DNA of 64,000 bases from Dysgonomonas sp. PF1-14 (GCF_029892965.1 NZ_JARXWN010000009.1:62001-126000); one strand, 5' to 3'; counted from the stretch's first letter, positions 17,922 through 27,205 are shown. A program made the numbers and translations. The notes: generated by a model from the sequence alone, not told the origin.

Positions 17922-20192
17922 TTAATATGCTATGCTACCCTTGTAGCCTACATTTACGAGAACCGGTTTATCTGTATCCCAACGCCACACGTTAGCCATA
18001 TCGAAATCGCGGGCGCGGTAAAATCTTTCGTACAGGTCGGCGGCTTTCTTTACAGCTCCGTCCAATCCGCTCTTATTGTCTACAGGCACATACGAGCTTA
18101 GTGCTCCTCCTTCGAAATATTGCATTTCAGACACATAGTTGTCTGCATTCGCTCCTGTGCCATTGGCTGCCGTACCTGCTACCGCATGAACCGTAGTTCC
18201 GTTAAGTAGAACATTGCTCACGATACTCTTCGATACATAACCATTATTCTGGAAAGTGGACGATATACCAGCAATAGGTAAAGCTGTAGTAGTAACACCT
18301 GATAATGCCGCGTTGCGAACAACACAATTCTCTATAACGCCTTTTCCTGTTCCGCAAATACCGCCTCCGCTAGATGTATTGATGGTTCCTCCAACAGTGA
18401 TCATTGGTGACGACATATCTGCGCCTTGTCCTTCTACCAGACAATTACGGATATTTGCTCCAACTCCTGCAATACCACCACACATAAATACATTATTGAG
18501 TCGTCCGGTGAACATACATTCGTCAATACTCATATTATCGTTATTGTTTGCGCCGAAGATACCTCCTACTCCATTCACTCCGCCTACTGTAGCGCTAATG
18601 CTCATGGTAGACAGACAGTTTCTGATAGCCACTGCCGATTCTCCGCGTCCTACTATGCCTGCAATGCGGGTTTTAAGAGCTCTTACTGAGATGCTTCCTT
18701 CTGTCGTACAATTTGCAATTACAGATGCTCCTGTTTTGGCACGTCCTGCTATTCCGCCAACCATTCCGCAAGTAGTTTCTATAGTCAGATTAGCATATAC
18801 ATTCGATATTTGTCCACCCGTAATTTCGGCTGCAATACCACCCAGCAGGTCTCCGGTATTGGTAGATTTCAATGTACCTTTTACAACGATGTTGTCGATA
18901 ATACCCACACTATGGTCGCCCACGATAACACCGAATGCCGATGTGGCTGTGATGTCTACATCAGGGAATGAAATATTTTTAATATTTCCCGTATTGGTTG
19001 TGATCAATCCGCCTTTGGTCGCGATAGATCCATATTTAAGCCCTTTTATCTGACGATTGTTACCATCTATATTTCCTGAGAATGACGGAATCGGTGTCCA
19101 TGCAGGAACCAATGTGCTTAGATTTACATCTGCGATCAGTTTATAGCTTTTGCTAACTTCCTCGCGAATACGATTAAACTGGCTTGCATTAGCTATCAGA
19201 TAAGGATTGTTTACTGAACCGTCTCCACCTGCAAATTCAGAATTTTCTACCATTCCGAAATTACTGTAATATTGTCCGTTTATAGTAAGACTTCCATCTG
19301 CATTGATCAGTCCGCAAGGCCATAGTCCTGCCATTGTTGGCGAGGCGCTAAACCATGCATAACGCTCTACAGCTTCCATACTTTCGAGCTGAGGGATAAG
19401 GACTTCCATGAATGCCAATATCTGCTCACGTGTGTAACGGTTTTTAGTTGGATCACCTCCTGTATTTTCATCTCTCACCCCAAATTCGGTAAGCCATACT
19501 TTCTTACCCCAACGGGCGTATATATTGCTGATAGGATTGGTAAACAATGAAGCTGTATTCGGCTGATAGATGTGTACGCCTACATAGTCGACACGCAGAC
19601 CGCGAGCTATTGCTGCATCCATGAACTGTACCATCCAACTGGTTTCTTTCAGCGATGGGTAAGATGTCACCGGACTTACCAGTTTTATACCGGGATTGAG
19701 GTTCTGACACAGATATGCCCATTTTTCAAGAGCTACTTCTACTGTCATATTTGCCTCCTCTTTCAGGTCGGGTTCATTGAATCCAAGCACATATTTTATT
19801 TTACCTTGCTCATATAGTGTATTCAGCTTAGCAATGTTAGCATCTGTAACAGCACTGCCACTCCACAGCATAGGTACAAATTCGCTGTCAGGCGCATTTG
19901 CCTGTTGCGCATCGGGAATAAATGTACCCCAAGTGTAATACCAGTTTGAATTAAGGTTGCTTACATTCTGATACCATACGCCATTTGTCGTACTGGTACT
20001 CATTCCAACACCTTTTTTAGAAGAGCTGTTAACGGCAACTTTCAGTGTTGCAACTCCATCTGTATTATCTTTTGCTGTCCGCAGGTCTGAATTTTCACAT
20101 GAAGAAAGCGCGATGGCCAGAACCAATATGAATGCGATGTGATTCCATAAGGAAAAAGCATTCTCAGCATAATTTCTGATTATATTTCTCAT
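17922..20192 (-). CDS. GH128 beta-1,3-glucanase fused to a GLUG-repeat domain
   Basis: This 756-residue lipoprotein (ALSSCENS, Cys32) has an N-terminal GH128 domain (about 58-310) with Glu140 in LGFNEPDL and Glu236 in WLTEFGVRD. A C-terminal domain (about 322-756) is built of GLUG-like repeats, rich in GGI, NC and VVGD turns, probably a right-handed beta-helix. The GH128 part is close to the neighbouring 323-residue enzyme. The GLUG part is close to residues 470-911 of the upstream lipoprotein, so the gene looks like a fusion or duplication product. I infer that the GLUG domain binds glycan or projects the enzyme from the surface. Confidence 0.85.
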   Translation of the reverse strand: MRNIIRNYAENAFSLWNHIAFILVLAIALSSCENSDLRTAKDNTDGVATLKVAVNSSSKKGVGMSTSTTNGVWYQNVSNLNSNWYYTWGTFIPDAQQANAPDSEFVPMLWSGSAVTDANIAKLNTLYEQGKIKYVLGFNEPDLKEEANMTVEVALEKWAYLCQNLNPGIKLVSPVTSYPSLKETSWMVQFMDAAIARGLRVDYVGVHIYQPNTASLFTNPISNIYARWGKKVWLTEFGVRDENTGGDPTKNRYTREQILAFMEVLIPQLESMEAVERYAWFSASPTMAGLWPCGLINADGSLTINGQYYSNFGMVENSEFAGGDGSVNNPYLIANASQFNRIREEVSKSYKLIADVNLSTLVPAWTPIPSFSGNIDGNNRQIKGLKYGSIATKGGLITTNTGNIKNISFPDVDITATSAFGVIVGDHSVGIIDNIVVKGTLKSTNTGDLLGGIAAEITGGQISNVYANLTIETTCGMVGGIAGRAKTGASVIANCTTEGSISVRALKTRIAGIVGRGESAVAIRNCLSTMSISATVGGVNGVGGIFGANNNDNMSIDECMFTGRLNNVFMCGGIAGVGANIRNCLVEGQGADMSSPMITVGGTINTSSGGGICGTGKGVIENCVVRNAALSGVTTTALPIAGISSTFQNNGYVSKSIVSNVLLNGTTVHAVAGTAANGTGANADNYVSEMQYFEGGALSSYVPVDNKSGLDGAVKKAADLYERFYRARDFDMANVWRWDTDKPVLVNVGYKGSIAY

Positions 20193-20212
20193 GATAAATT
20201 TTTTGTATTAGA

Positions 20213-20259
20213 AAAGCCGGGACTTCTCCTTAATATTACCTCTATAAACAGAAGTCCCG
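20213..20259 (-). terminator. Terminator-like hairpin between the GLUG lipoprotein and GH128-GLUG genes
   Basis: CGGGACTTCT (20218-20227) and AGAAGTCCCG (20250-20259) form a 10-bp stem. Read leftward it is followed by GGCTTTTC. It lies just after the stop of the first PUL gene and could reduce transcription of the rest. Confidence 0.6.
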
Positions 20260-20269
20260 ACCGGTTAAA

Positions 20270-23005
20270 TTATCTTTTTCTGACTAAACTTAGAGTTGTC
20301 GGTGAAATAGTTCCATTGTATCCTACATTTCTTAGTACAGGTTTACCTGCATCCCATTTCCAGATAGTCGTAAAGTCGAATCCTAAAGACTGATAGAATG
20401 CCTGTGTGAGTTCAGCTGATGTCTTAGGCGCTCCGTCAAGACCGGCTGCATCATTATCAGGAGTATATCCGCTGGCTACACCACCTTCGTAGTACAATAC
20501 ACCCGAAGAATAGTTATTAGCATTAGTTCCTCCGCCATTGGCAGCCGTTCCGGCTACACCATGTACTGTAGTACCATTGAGTAATACATTGCTGACTACG
20601 GAATTTTTAATGAATCCATCATTCTGGAAGGTCGACACGATGCCCGATATAGGTAATGAAGTAGTTGTGACTCCTGTAAATGCAGCATCGCGAACGATAC
20701 AGTTTTCCATTGTTTTCTTACCTGTTCCGGCGATACCTCCCGTACTTGATGTGTTTATAGAACCTCCTACAGTAATCATAGCCGAAGCTATGGTTGCACC
20801 TTGTCCTTCTACCACACAGTTACGGATATTGGCTGCTACACCAGCTATACCACCACACATAAATACATTGGTTATTTTTCCGGTAAACATACATTCGTCG
20901 ATGCGCATATCGTTATTGTTGTTTGCTCCGAAGATACCTCCAACACCGTTAGTGCCACTGGCTGTATTATTTATACTCATAGAAGACAAACAGTTTTTAA
21001 TTACTACACCAGTTTGTCCACGACCTAATATACCTGCAATTTGTCTTCTGGATGCTGTTATAGTTAATGTACCTTCTGATGTGCAATTCGAAATTGTACT
21101 TGGAGCTGTTATTGCCCTTCCAACAATGCCTCCAGACATATTACACGATGTAACTATTTCCAGATTTGCATATACGTTCGTTATCTGTCCTCCGGTAATT
21201 TCACCAACAACACCTCCAAGTATATCTCCTGTGTGTGTTGAGGTCACAGCACCTTTTACTACCACGTTTTCGATAGTTCCTGTATTATGGTCTCCTACAA
21301 TAACGCCAAACGCTGCTGTAGCTTTGATATCGATACCTGTAAATGCTATATTCTTGATATTACCTGTATTATTGGTTATAATACCTCCCTTAGTAGCGAT
21401 AGAAGCATAAGTTAGATTTTTCACCTGATAGCCACCTCCATCAATCGTACCGGAGAATGTACCTATTGGTGCCCATTTATTTTCTTCCGGTAACGTTGCC
21501 AGATCGACATCGGCTGTCATCTTGAAGTTCTTATCTGCGTAATCACGTATTTTGCTAAACTGTGTAGCTTTAGATATCAGGAATGGATTTGCAGCTGTAC
21601 CGTCTCCACCATCGAATTGTTCTTCAGCAAACAGTTTGATTGCTTTCTCTACTGACGCAACTTTACCCAACGTTACTTTCACGCTCATATCAGCACTTAT
21701 AAATCCTGTCTGAGGTGTAAGAACTAACGAAGCTCCCGATATAGAGGCTGTTACGTTTTCCGGTTGCTGTACGATTGTAGCCACAGCTGTAGCCGGAGTA
21801 TAATTCAGCGGTTTGGTAACAGTAGTTGTTATTTCAGATATAAGAGATGGGAAATTGGTAAATACCAATATATCGGCAGGAGTGGAAGACGTGATCGTTC
21901 CTGTATTCTTCGCTGCGATAGCCGACAGATAATTTTCGCCTGTAACGTTCATATCAGCAGCATTACAGTTGGTTATTGTTCCTGCATTTACAGCAACAAG
22001 ACCTGCTACATATTCAGTACCTGTAACCGAACCTGAGATAGTAAGATTGCTGATCTTAGCAGCAGCAGTCGTGTAACCAAACAATGCTACATTTGTAGTC
22101 CCTGTAATATTAATACCCGAAATTGTTTTTCCATTACCGTCAAACGAACCTGCAAACGGAGCAGCTTCTGTACCCAGAGGTTGCCATGAAGCACCGTCAA
22201 GATTGATATTCTCAGTTAGTTTAAAGTTCTTATTTGACAGGTATTGTACTTTTTTCAGCAATTCTACACTGTTTATTTCATAAGGAGCTTCGGCAGTTCC
22301 GTCTCCATTTACAAACGGTGAAACAGTAATAGATACAGGTACTTCAGTACGGACACCAAAAGTTACAATAAGGTCGAGAACTCCACCGATAAAGCTGTCA
22401 CCCGGCGTCAGCGTAAGTACGCCATTTCCGGTTTTCTTATCTATTGTTATTTTTACATTCAGTCCTTCAACCGGATTTTCAACTACAATACTGGACATAA
22501 ACGGATCTACTGTGAACGGAATATCTACAGCTTCGGTCAGTCCATTTATACTATTGTATTTTTCATCCATTGTGAAAGTGATAGGCGCATTCGGGTCTGT
22601 ATCTTCAGCCACCGTAAAAATCTGGCTGCAATAGTAAGATTTTCCGTTTATCTGCACATCTATCTTTAATGTAAAGTCACCCAATTCGATAGGCTTTCCT
22701 TCGATCGGGATTTTTACAGAACCATCGGCAACCAGTTCTACCGACTGTTCAGATATATATACACCATTTATTTCCTTTGCTCTCACTTTGGCAGAAGCTC
22801 CGCCACCCTGATAATGCAAATTGAAAGTATTGTGAGAAGACATCTGTGCGTTCTGCACAAAGCTTCCCTCAATAGAAGAGTTTTCGCAATCGATTTCAAA
22901 TCTCACCGATTCGGTTTCATCGTCCTTTTCGCAACTGGCAAAGGCCAATAACAGAAAAAGACAACAAACTAGCGAGTGTAATTTGAGAAGTGTCATTTTT
23001 TTCAT
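20270..23005 (-). CDS. GLUG-repeat surface lipoprotein, first gene of the PUL
   Basis: This 911-residue lipoprotein (LLAFASCEKDD, Cys26) has two Ig-like beta-sandwich stretches (about 30-235) and a first GLUG-like repeat block (about 238-380). A short linker with another Ig-like unit (about 385-465) and a second GLUG block (about 468-911) follow. The last block matches the tail of the GH128-GLUG protein almost throughout, including VYANL, MFTG and NVFMCGGIAG. No GH motif is present. It is probably a non-catalytic glycan-binding or scaffold protein on the cell surface. A start at Met4 (MTLLKLHS) is an alternative. Function is inferred from repeats and operon position. Confidence 0.75.
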   Translation of the reverse strand: MKKMTLLKLHSLVCCLFLLLAFASCEKDDETESVRFEIDCENSSIEGSFVQNAQMSSHNTFNLHYQGGGASAKVRAKEINGVYISEQSVELVADGSVKIPIEGKPIELGDFTLKIDVQINGKSYYCSQIFTVAEDTDPNAPITFTMDEKYNSINGLTEAVDIPFTVDPFMSSIVVENPVEGLNVKITIDKKTGNGVLTLTPGDSFIGGVLDLIVTFGVRTEVPVSITVSPFVNGDGTAEAPYEINSVELLKKVQYLSNKNFKLTENINLDGASWQPLGTEAAPFAGSFDGNGKTISGINITGTTNVALFGYTTAAAKISNLTISGSVTGTEYVAGLVAVNAGTITNCNAADMNVTGENYLSAIAAKNTGTITSSTPADILVFTNFPSLISEITTTVTKPLNYTPATAVATIVQQPENVTASISGASLVLTPQTGFISADMSVKVTLGKVASVEKAIKLFAEEQFDGGDGTAANPFLISKATQFSKIRDYADKNFKMTADVDLATLPEENKWAPIGTFSGTIDGGGYQVKNLTYASIATKGGIITNNTGNIKNIAFTGIDIKATAAFGVIVGDHNTGTIENVVVKGAVTSTHTGDILGGVVGEITGGQITNVYANLEIVTSCNMSGGIVGRAITAPSTISNCTSEGTLTITASRRQIAGILGRGQTGVVIKNCLSSMSINNTASGTNGVGGIFGANNNNDMRIDECMFTGKITNVFMCGGIAGVAANIRNCVVEGQGATIASAMITVGGSINTSSTGGIAGTGKKTMENCIVRDAAFTGVTTTSLPISGIVSTFQNDGFIKNSVVSNVLLNGTTVHGVAGTAANGGGTNANNYSSGVLYYEGGVASGYTPDNDAAGLDGAPKTSAELTQAFYQSLGFDFTTIWKWDAGKPVLRNVGYNGTISPTTLSLVRKR

Positions 23006-23113
23006 AGGTATTTGATTTAAATTTTAAAAGTTTTGTTTAGACTTAAAAATCTAAATGCAAATATTGTCAGAGATGCTGTTTTTTAAAAGAAATACACCCC
23101 TACAAATGCCCTA

Positions 23114-23143
23114 CAAATATAAATATATAACCCTACAAAACAA
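23114..23143 (-). promoter_or_regulatory. Promoter of the PUL operon
   Basis: Read on the minus strand, a TATATTTG -7 box (23114-23121) lies 19 bases downstream of a TTG -33 element (23141-23143). This fits the Bacteroidota consensus TTTG-N19-21-TAnnTTTG, about 110 bases upstream of the GLUG lipoprotein start. The rest of 23006-23374 shows no gene. Confidence 0.6.
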
Positions 23144-23370
23144 CAACAAGAGATGAAAATATAAACATAAACACCCCATATTAAACACTTTAACTAAAAG
23201 CAAAGGCACAACACTATGCTCTACAACACAAAAGAAGATGTTCTAAAAGCATTCATCTGCTTCATTGCTTGCTTCATCAGTCGTAGGTCACATACTTTAG
23301 TATGCTCCCGTCCTCCTGAGAACCAGCGGCTTCGCATCTAAACACTAGTAAAACACCTTTGATTTAAATA

Positions 23371-23410
23371 GCAAAAGAGACTACCCCTTTTACTTTCGGG
23401 ATAGTCTCTT
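23371..23410 (-). terminator. Terminator after uxuA
   Basis: AAGAGACTA (23375-23383) and TAGTCTCTT (23402-23410) pair, extended by CCC/GGG. Read leftward the stem ends in TCTCTTTTGC. It lies 28 bases beyond the uxuA stop. Confidence 0.65.
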
Positions 23411-23437
23411 GAAAAAATTTATGCTTTAGAACAATCT

Positions 23438-24613
23438 TTACTTATTATATAATGTATAGGCTATTCCCATTTCGAGTCCACGCAATTCTGCCAATCCTCT
23501 GAGGCGGCCGATACATGAATATCCCGGATTAGTTTTCTTATGCAGGTCGTCTATCATCTGATGTCCATGATCGGGACGGAAAGGAATCGAGATATTACGT
23601 TTTTGTTGCACTTCCAGCAGTCCTTTCATTACGCCGTACATATCTACATCTCCTTCGAGGTGATTGGCTTCATAAAAGTTGCCTTCTGCATCGCGCTGCG
23701 TCGCACGCAGGTGAACGAAGTTTACACGATCGCCCAGACGTTTTATCATATTCGGCAGATCGTTGTCAGCTCTTACACCAAACGAACCTGTACAGAAACA
23801 CAATCCGTTAGACATATTAGGTACGGCTTCCACCAACTTGTTAAAATCACTCTCGGTACTCAATATACGAGGCAAACCGAGTATAGCATAAGGCGGATCA
23901 TCGGGGTGAATAGCAAGCTTCACTCCCACCTCATCGGCTACAGGAGCTATTTCGCGTACAAATTCTATCAGATTTTTGCGCAGTGTTTCGGCATCTACAT
24001 CCTTATATCTGTCGAGCTGCGCCTGAAACTCCTGTAATGTAAAGCTTTCTTCTGCACCGGGCAGTCCTGCTATCATATTGCGTACAAGCAAGTCTTTATC
24101 AGCCTGCGACATGCTTTCGTAACGGGCTTTTGCTTTTGCTATTTCTTCTGCTGAATAATCTTTTTCGGCTCCGGGACGTTTCAGTATAAAAAGTTCGAAT
24201 GCCATAAATGCTGCACGTTCGAAACGCAGTGCTTTTGATCCGTCCGGCATTGTGTATGCAAGATCGGTGCGCGTCCAGTCCAGTACAGGCATGAAGTTGT
24301 ATGTAACGATCATCACTCCGCATTTAGCCAGATTGCGGATGCTTTCTTTATAATTTTCAATATACTGTTTGTAGTTGCCTTCCTGCGTTTTTATATGTTC
24401 GTGTACAGGAATACTTTCTACTACAGACCATGTAAGTCCTGCTTTTTTAACTTCATCTACACGTTTTTGTATTTCTTCTACTGTCCATACTTCACCGTTT
24501 TTGATGTGATGCAGAGCAGTTACTATACCTGTTGCTCCGGCTTGTCTTATATCGGCAAGAGATACGGGATCGTTTGGTCCGTACCAGCGCCATGTTTGTT
24601 CACTTAATATCAT
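23438..24613 (-). CDS. uxuA: Mannonate dehydratase
   Basis: This 391-residue enzyme has the UxuA opening ([15 protein letters not shown]) and the metal/active-site stretches IHPDDPP (about 238), FCTGSFG (about 275), FVHLRATQ (about 300) and DHGHQM (about 346). It dehydrates D-mannonate to 2-keto-3-deoxygluconate in the hexuronate pathway, in the cytoplasm. Length is normal (about 390-400). It is the third gene of an operon behind a LacI-type regulator and an SDR dehydrogenase, 44 bases after the latter. UxaC (uronate isomerase) and KDG kinase/aldolase are not in this window. Confidence 0.95.
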   Translation of the reverse strand: MILSEQTWRWYGPNDPVSLADIRQAGATGIVTALHHIKNGEVWTVEEIQKRVDEVKKAGLTWSVVESIPVHEHIKTQEGNYKQYIENYKESIRNLAKCGVMIVTYNFMPVLDWTRTDLAYTMPDGSKALRFERAAFMAFELFILKRPGAEKDYSAEEIAKAKARYESMSQADKDLLVRNMIAGLPGAEESFTLQEFQAQLDRYKDVDAETLRKNLIEFVREIAPVADEVGVKLAIHPDDPPYAILGLPRILSTESDFNKLVEAVPNMSNGLCFCTGSFGVRADNDLPNMIKRLGDRVNFVHLRATQRDAEGNFYEANHLEGDVDMYGVMKGLLEVQQKRNISIPFRPDHGHQMIDDLHKKTNPGYSCIGRLRGLAELRGLEMGIAYTLYNK

Positions 24614-24657
24614 GATTTGAATTATAAGTTATGAATTATAAATTATGAATGAAAAAG

Positions 24658-25473
24658 TTAGATGGAGAATGCATCGAAACCTCCGTCGATAACGAGGATA
24701 GTCCCCGATACAAATTTAGAAGCGTCACTGATCAGATAGTGAAGAGAGCCAAGTAGTTCGTCAGCTTCACCGAAACGGCCGTATGGCGTGTGTGCCAGAA
24801 TGGTTTTGGAACGGTCAGTATATGATCCGTCAGGATTCAGGAGCAGCGCTCTGTTCTGATCTGTGATAAAGAAACCGGGAGCCAATGCATTCACACGAAA
24901 ATTTTCTCCAAATTTGAGGGCAAGCTCACCTGCCATGTATTTTGTAAAGTTAGCTACTGCTGCTTTTGCCGCACCATAACCTGCTACACGAGTCAACGGA
25001 CGCAATGCCGACTCGGATGCGATATTGATAATATTACCTGCTCCACTGTCAACCATTGCTTTGGCAAATACGATGGTAGGTATTACTGTACCGAAAAGGT
25101 TTAGGTCAACTACTTTTTTGAAAGCATCTATTTCCAGATCGAAGATTGTCTTATCCGGCGGGATAGTTGCACCCGGCATATTTCCTCCGGCAGCATTTAC
25201 CAGAATATCAATTCTACCGTAAGCTTTTACAATATCTTCACGGTTTTGCTCCAGTATTTCTTTTTTAAGTACATCGGTTACTAAAAACATGGCCTCTCCG
25301 CCGTCTGCTTTTATTTTGGCCACGAGTTCATTTCCTTTATCTTCTACCCTGTCGAGTATTACTACTTTGCATCCTTGTTTTGCGAGATACTGAGCCATAT
25401 CGGAACCCAGAATACCGCATCCTCCGGTAATCAGCACTACTTTGCCTTTTACACAGAATAAATTGTCGTTCAT
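24658..25473 (-). CDS. uxuB: SDR-family D-mannonate oxidoreductase (fructuronate reductase)
   Basis: This 271-residue short-chain dehydrogenase has the TGGCGILG nucleotide-binding motif (16-23), NAAGG (93-97), and catalytic Ser153 with Tyr166-x3-Lys170 in YGAAK. The SDR type of mannonate oxidoreductase (as in Bacillus and Bacteroidota) interconverts fructuronate and mannonate; it is unrelated in fold to E. coli UxuB. The assignment rests on its place directly before uxuA and after the regulator. A different sugar-acid dehydrogenase remains possible. Confidence 0.85.
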   Translation of the reverse strand: MNDNLFCVKGKVVLITGGCGILGSDMAQYLAKQGCKVVILDRVEDKGNELVAKIKADGGEAMFLVTDVLKKEILEQNREDIVKAYGRIDILVNAAGGNMPGATIPPDKTIFDLEIDAFKKVVDLNLFGTVIPTIVFAKAMVDSGAGNIINIASESALRPLTRVAGYGAAKAAVANFTKYMAGELALKFGENFRVNALAPGFFITDQNRALLLNPDGSYTDRSKTILAHTPYGRFGEADELLGSLHYLISDASKFVSGTILVIDGGFDAFSI

Positions 25474-25486
25474 AATCAGATAGTTT

Positions 25487-26563
25487 TTAGAGTTTATAAT
25501 TGTTATAGAAATCTACATTTTCTTTTATCAGTATGTCGATAGGCATATAATTGACCTTTTCGGGTATCTGCTTGAACAGGAAATAATTTCCCATTGCTTT
25601 CACCGCATCGTAGCCTTGCAGTTCGGGACGCTGCGAAAGGATGAATGATACCTGGCTATTGCGTAAGGCTTCCATGTTCTGTTCTATGGCATCGTGCCCT
25701 ATCAGCCTGATTTTTTCGCACAGTGATTTATCCATTTCCGCCAGCAATCCAATCAGCTCATATATACGTGAATTCAAAACAATACCACCGACCAGACCGG
25801 AGCTGTTTTTAATTATATTTTCCAGTTCTTTGAGGCTCTGGGTATGATTGTCGGGATCAACTTCTATGTGATGTATGCGTCCTTTATAATTATTTTTTTG
25901 CAGATAGTCCATAAAGCCCTGCTCGCGGGTCTTCATCTGTACCGATATTTCTTTGTACTTGAAGCGTATGTGTGCAAAGAAAACATCGGCATCGAACCCA
26001 ACCTGCCCCAAAAGCAATTTAGCCGCAATAGTACCACTTGCAAACGAATCGCCTCCAAAATAAGACAGGTCATTCTGCCCCGAAATTCCGGAATCTATAT
26101 AGATATATGGTATTTCCCTTTCGTCCAGTTCCTGCGATAGTTTGATAACATGCTCGCCAAACAGAGTGGCAATGAGAACACCATCGAATTTTTTTTGTTT
26201 AAACGCTTTCAATGCCTTGTTGAATGAACTGCGGTCGTATTGGTCGAATTGAAAAAATTCGGTACTGATATTGAACTTCCGCAACTCGACAGTAGCTCTT
26301 TCTATACCATCGCATACCAGCTCCCAATAGCTACCTTCCGAGTATGAGGGAGTAATGGCGGCAAAACGGTAACTACGTTTAGATGCCAGAAAGCGAGCCA
26401 CCATATTGGGCTCGTAGTTGATCTCTTTCAGTACTTTCTCTACCTTAGCTTTCTTTTCGGGCGACACCTTACCTCTGCCATGCAGTACTCTGTCGACTGT
26501 GCCGGGTGATACTTCAGCCAGTTTGGCTATATCTATTATGCGTATATTTTTGTTATCTTTCAT
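25487..26563 (-). CDS. LacI-family regulator of the uxu operon
   Basis: This 358-residue regulator has an N-terminal LacI HTH (IRIIDIAKLAEVSPGTVDRV) with hinge helix (PNMVARFLASKR) and a periplasmic-binding-protein-like effector domain. I chose the start MKDNKN at 26563. The longer reading from 26599 adds 12 residues (MRTQYYYF...) and would run into the downstream operator. It leads the operon and is separated from uxuB by 13 bases. Two identical palindromes around its promoter suggest autorepression, released by a hexuronate intermediate. The Val-Asp-Arg in the recognition helix (GTVDRV) differs from LacI and defines a subgroup common in Bacteroidota. Confidence 0.9.
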   Translation of the reverse strand: MKDNKNIRIIDIAKLAEVSPGTVDRVLHGRGKVSPEKKAKVEKVLKEINYEPNMVARFLASKRSYRFAAITPSYSEGSYWELVCDGIERATVELRKFNISTEFFQFDQYDRSSFNKALKAFKQKKFDGVLIATLFGEHVIKLSQELDEREIPYIYIDSGISGQNDLSYFGGDSFASGTIAAKLLLGQVGFDADVFFAHIRFKYKEISVQMKTREQGFMDYLQKNNYKGRIHHIEVDPDNHTQSLKELENIIKNSSGLVGGIVLNSRIYELIGLLAEMDKSLCEKIRLIGHDAIEQNMEALRNSQVSFILSQRPELQGYDAVKAMGNYFLFKQIPEKVNYMPIDILIKENVDFYNNYKL

Positions 26564-26588
26564 TCGGTTTAATCTAAAATAATAGTAC

Positions 26589-26602
26589 TGTGTGCGCACA
26601 CA
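26589..26602. promoter_or_regulatory. Downstream operator O1 for the LacI-type regulator
   Basis: TGTGTGCGCACACA is a perfect 14-bp palindrome, located between the predicted transcription start and the regulator start codon. It has the central CG typical of LacI-family sites. An identical copy lies 59 bp away. Confidence 0.75.
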
Positions 26603-26615
26603 CCATATATTATTA

Positions 26616-26645
26616 CAAATGTATCACTAATAATTATTTAAACAA
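26616..26645 (-). promoter_or_regulatory. Promoter of lacI-uxuB-uxuA
   Basis: On the minus strand, TTG (26643-26645) and a TACATTTG -7 box (26616-26623) are 19 bases apart. The promoter lies exactly between the two operators. Confidence 0.7.
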
Positions 26646-26647
26646 TA

Positions 26648-26661
26648 TGTGTGCGCACACA
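26648..26661. promoter_or_regulatory. Upstream operator O2 for the LacI-type regulator
   Basis: This is a second perfect copy of TGTGTGCGCACACA, just upstream of the -33 element. Two operators 59 bp apart, centre to centre, would allow looping across the promoter. Confidence 0.75.
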
Positions 26662-26747
26662 GAAAAAGCATAAACATATATATATCATTGATAATAAAAC
26701 AATTATAAAAATATTAAAAATTTAAAAATGTTATAGAACATATTAGA

Positions 26748-26870
26748 TGTTCAATTATTTGCTGCGCGCAATCACAGATTGCTTGCCATACTTTGCCCAA
26801 AGCGGCAAAGTATGCAAAACGCTTTTGCGCCACGCTTCATAGGACGACCCGTTAAAGGGCTCAAAGGCTA
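26748..26870. repeat. Hairpin-rich interspersed repeat, second family, copy 1
   Basis: It begins ATGTTCAATTATTT, followed by hairpin GCAATC/GATTGC and hairpin CATACTTTGCC/GGCAAAGTATG (26787-26814). It then has CCACGCTTCATAGGACGACC. The flanks are nearly identical to 34091-34210, but the second stem has a different sequence there. There is no coding potential and no transposase. Confidence 0.7.
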
Positions 26871-26899
26871 AACAAAAAAACTCGCTCATGGTTTTTGCA

Positions 26900-27205
26900 T
26901 AATACGAACCAACGGCTAAGCTCAAACACGTTTTTGTTTTACGCCTTTCTCTCCCTACGGGTACCCCGTCCATAAAGCTAACGGCGCGGGCTGACGCTCG
27001 ATTGGGGGAGACGATAGCCCTGCTTTGTCAGCGCGTCCCGACTTTGTGCATTAGCTACGCAAGCGGGCACCTGTCCGGTGAAGGCGGCGTAGGAGGGGAT
27101 GGGGCGATAGCCCGTTCGTCCCTTTCAGCCGACAAGCCGTTGACAGGTCGCTGAGGAGCGAAGCACTAGAGTTTTGTTTACTTTTGGGCGATGCAAAAGT
27201 AAAAA
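26900..27205. other. GC-rich non-coding block with a terminal inverted repeat
   Basis: About 300 bases between the first repeat and the end of the B12 operon are much richer in G and C than the neighbourhood. I find no credible gene. The block ends with TTTACTTTTG and CAAAAGTAAA, a 10-bp inverted repeat (about 27178-27204). It may be an extension of the repeat, a decayed element or a structured RNA. Confidence 0.4.

Noticed and set aside
18256-19053. Long frame opposite the GH128-GLUG gene (265 codons), and a similar one at 20538-21410
   Set aside because: These are antisense shadows of the regular GLUG repeats, which leave the opposite strand open; they lack initiation signals and are Pro/Thr/Ile-rich without pattern.
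20270-23005. IgA-protease or adhesin label because of the GLUG motif
   Set aside because: No protease motif is visible and the locus context is glycan use, so a binding role fits better.
26755-26973. A 72-codon minus-strand frame in the repeat region
   Set aside because: It runs through the hairpin repeat and GC-rich block; the protein has no family resemblance and its middle overlaps inverted repeats.
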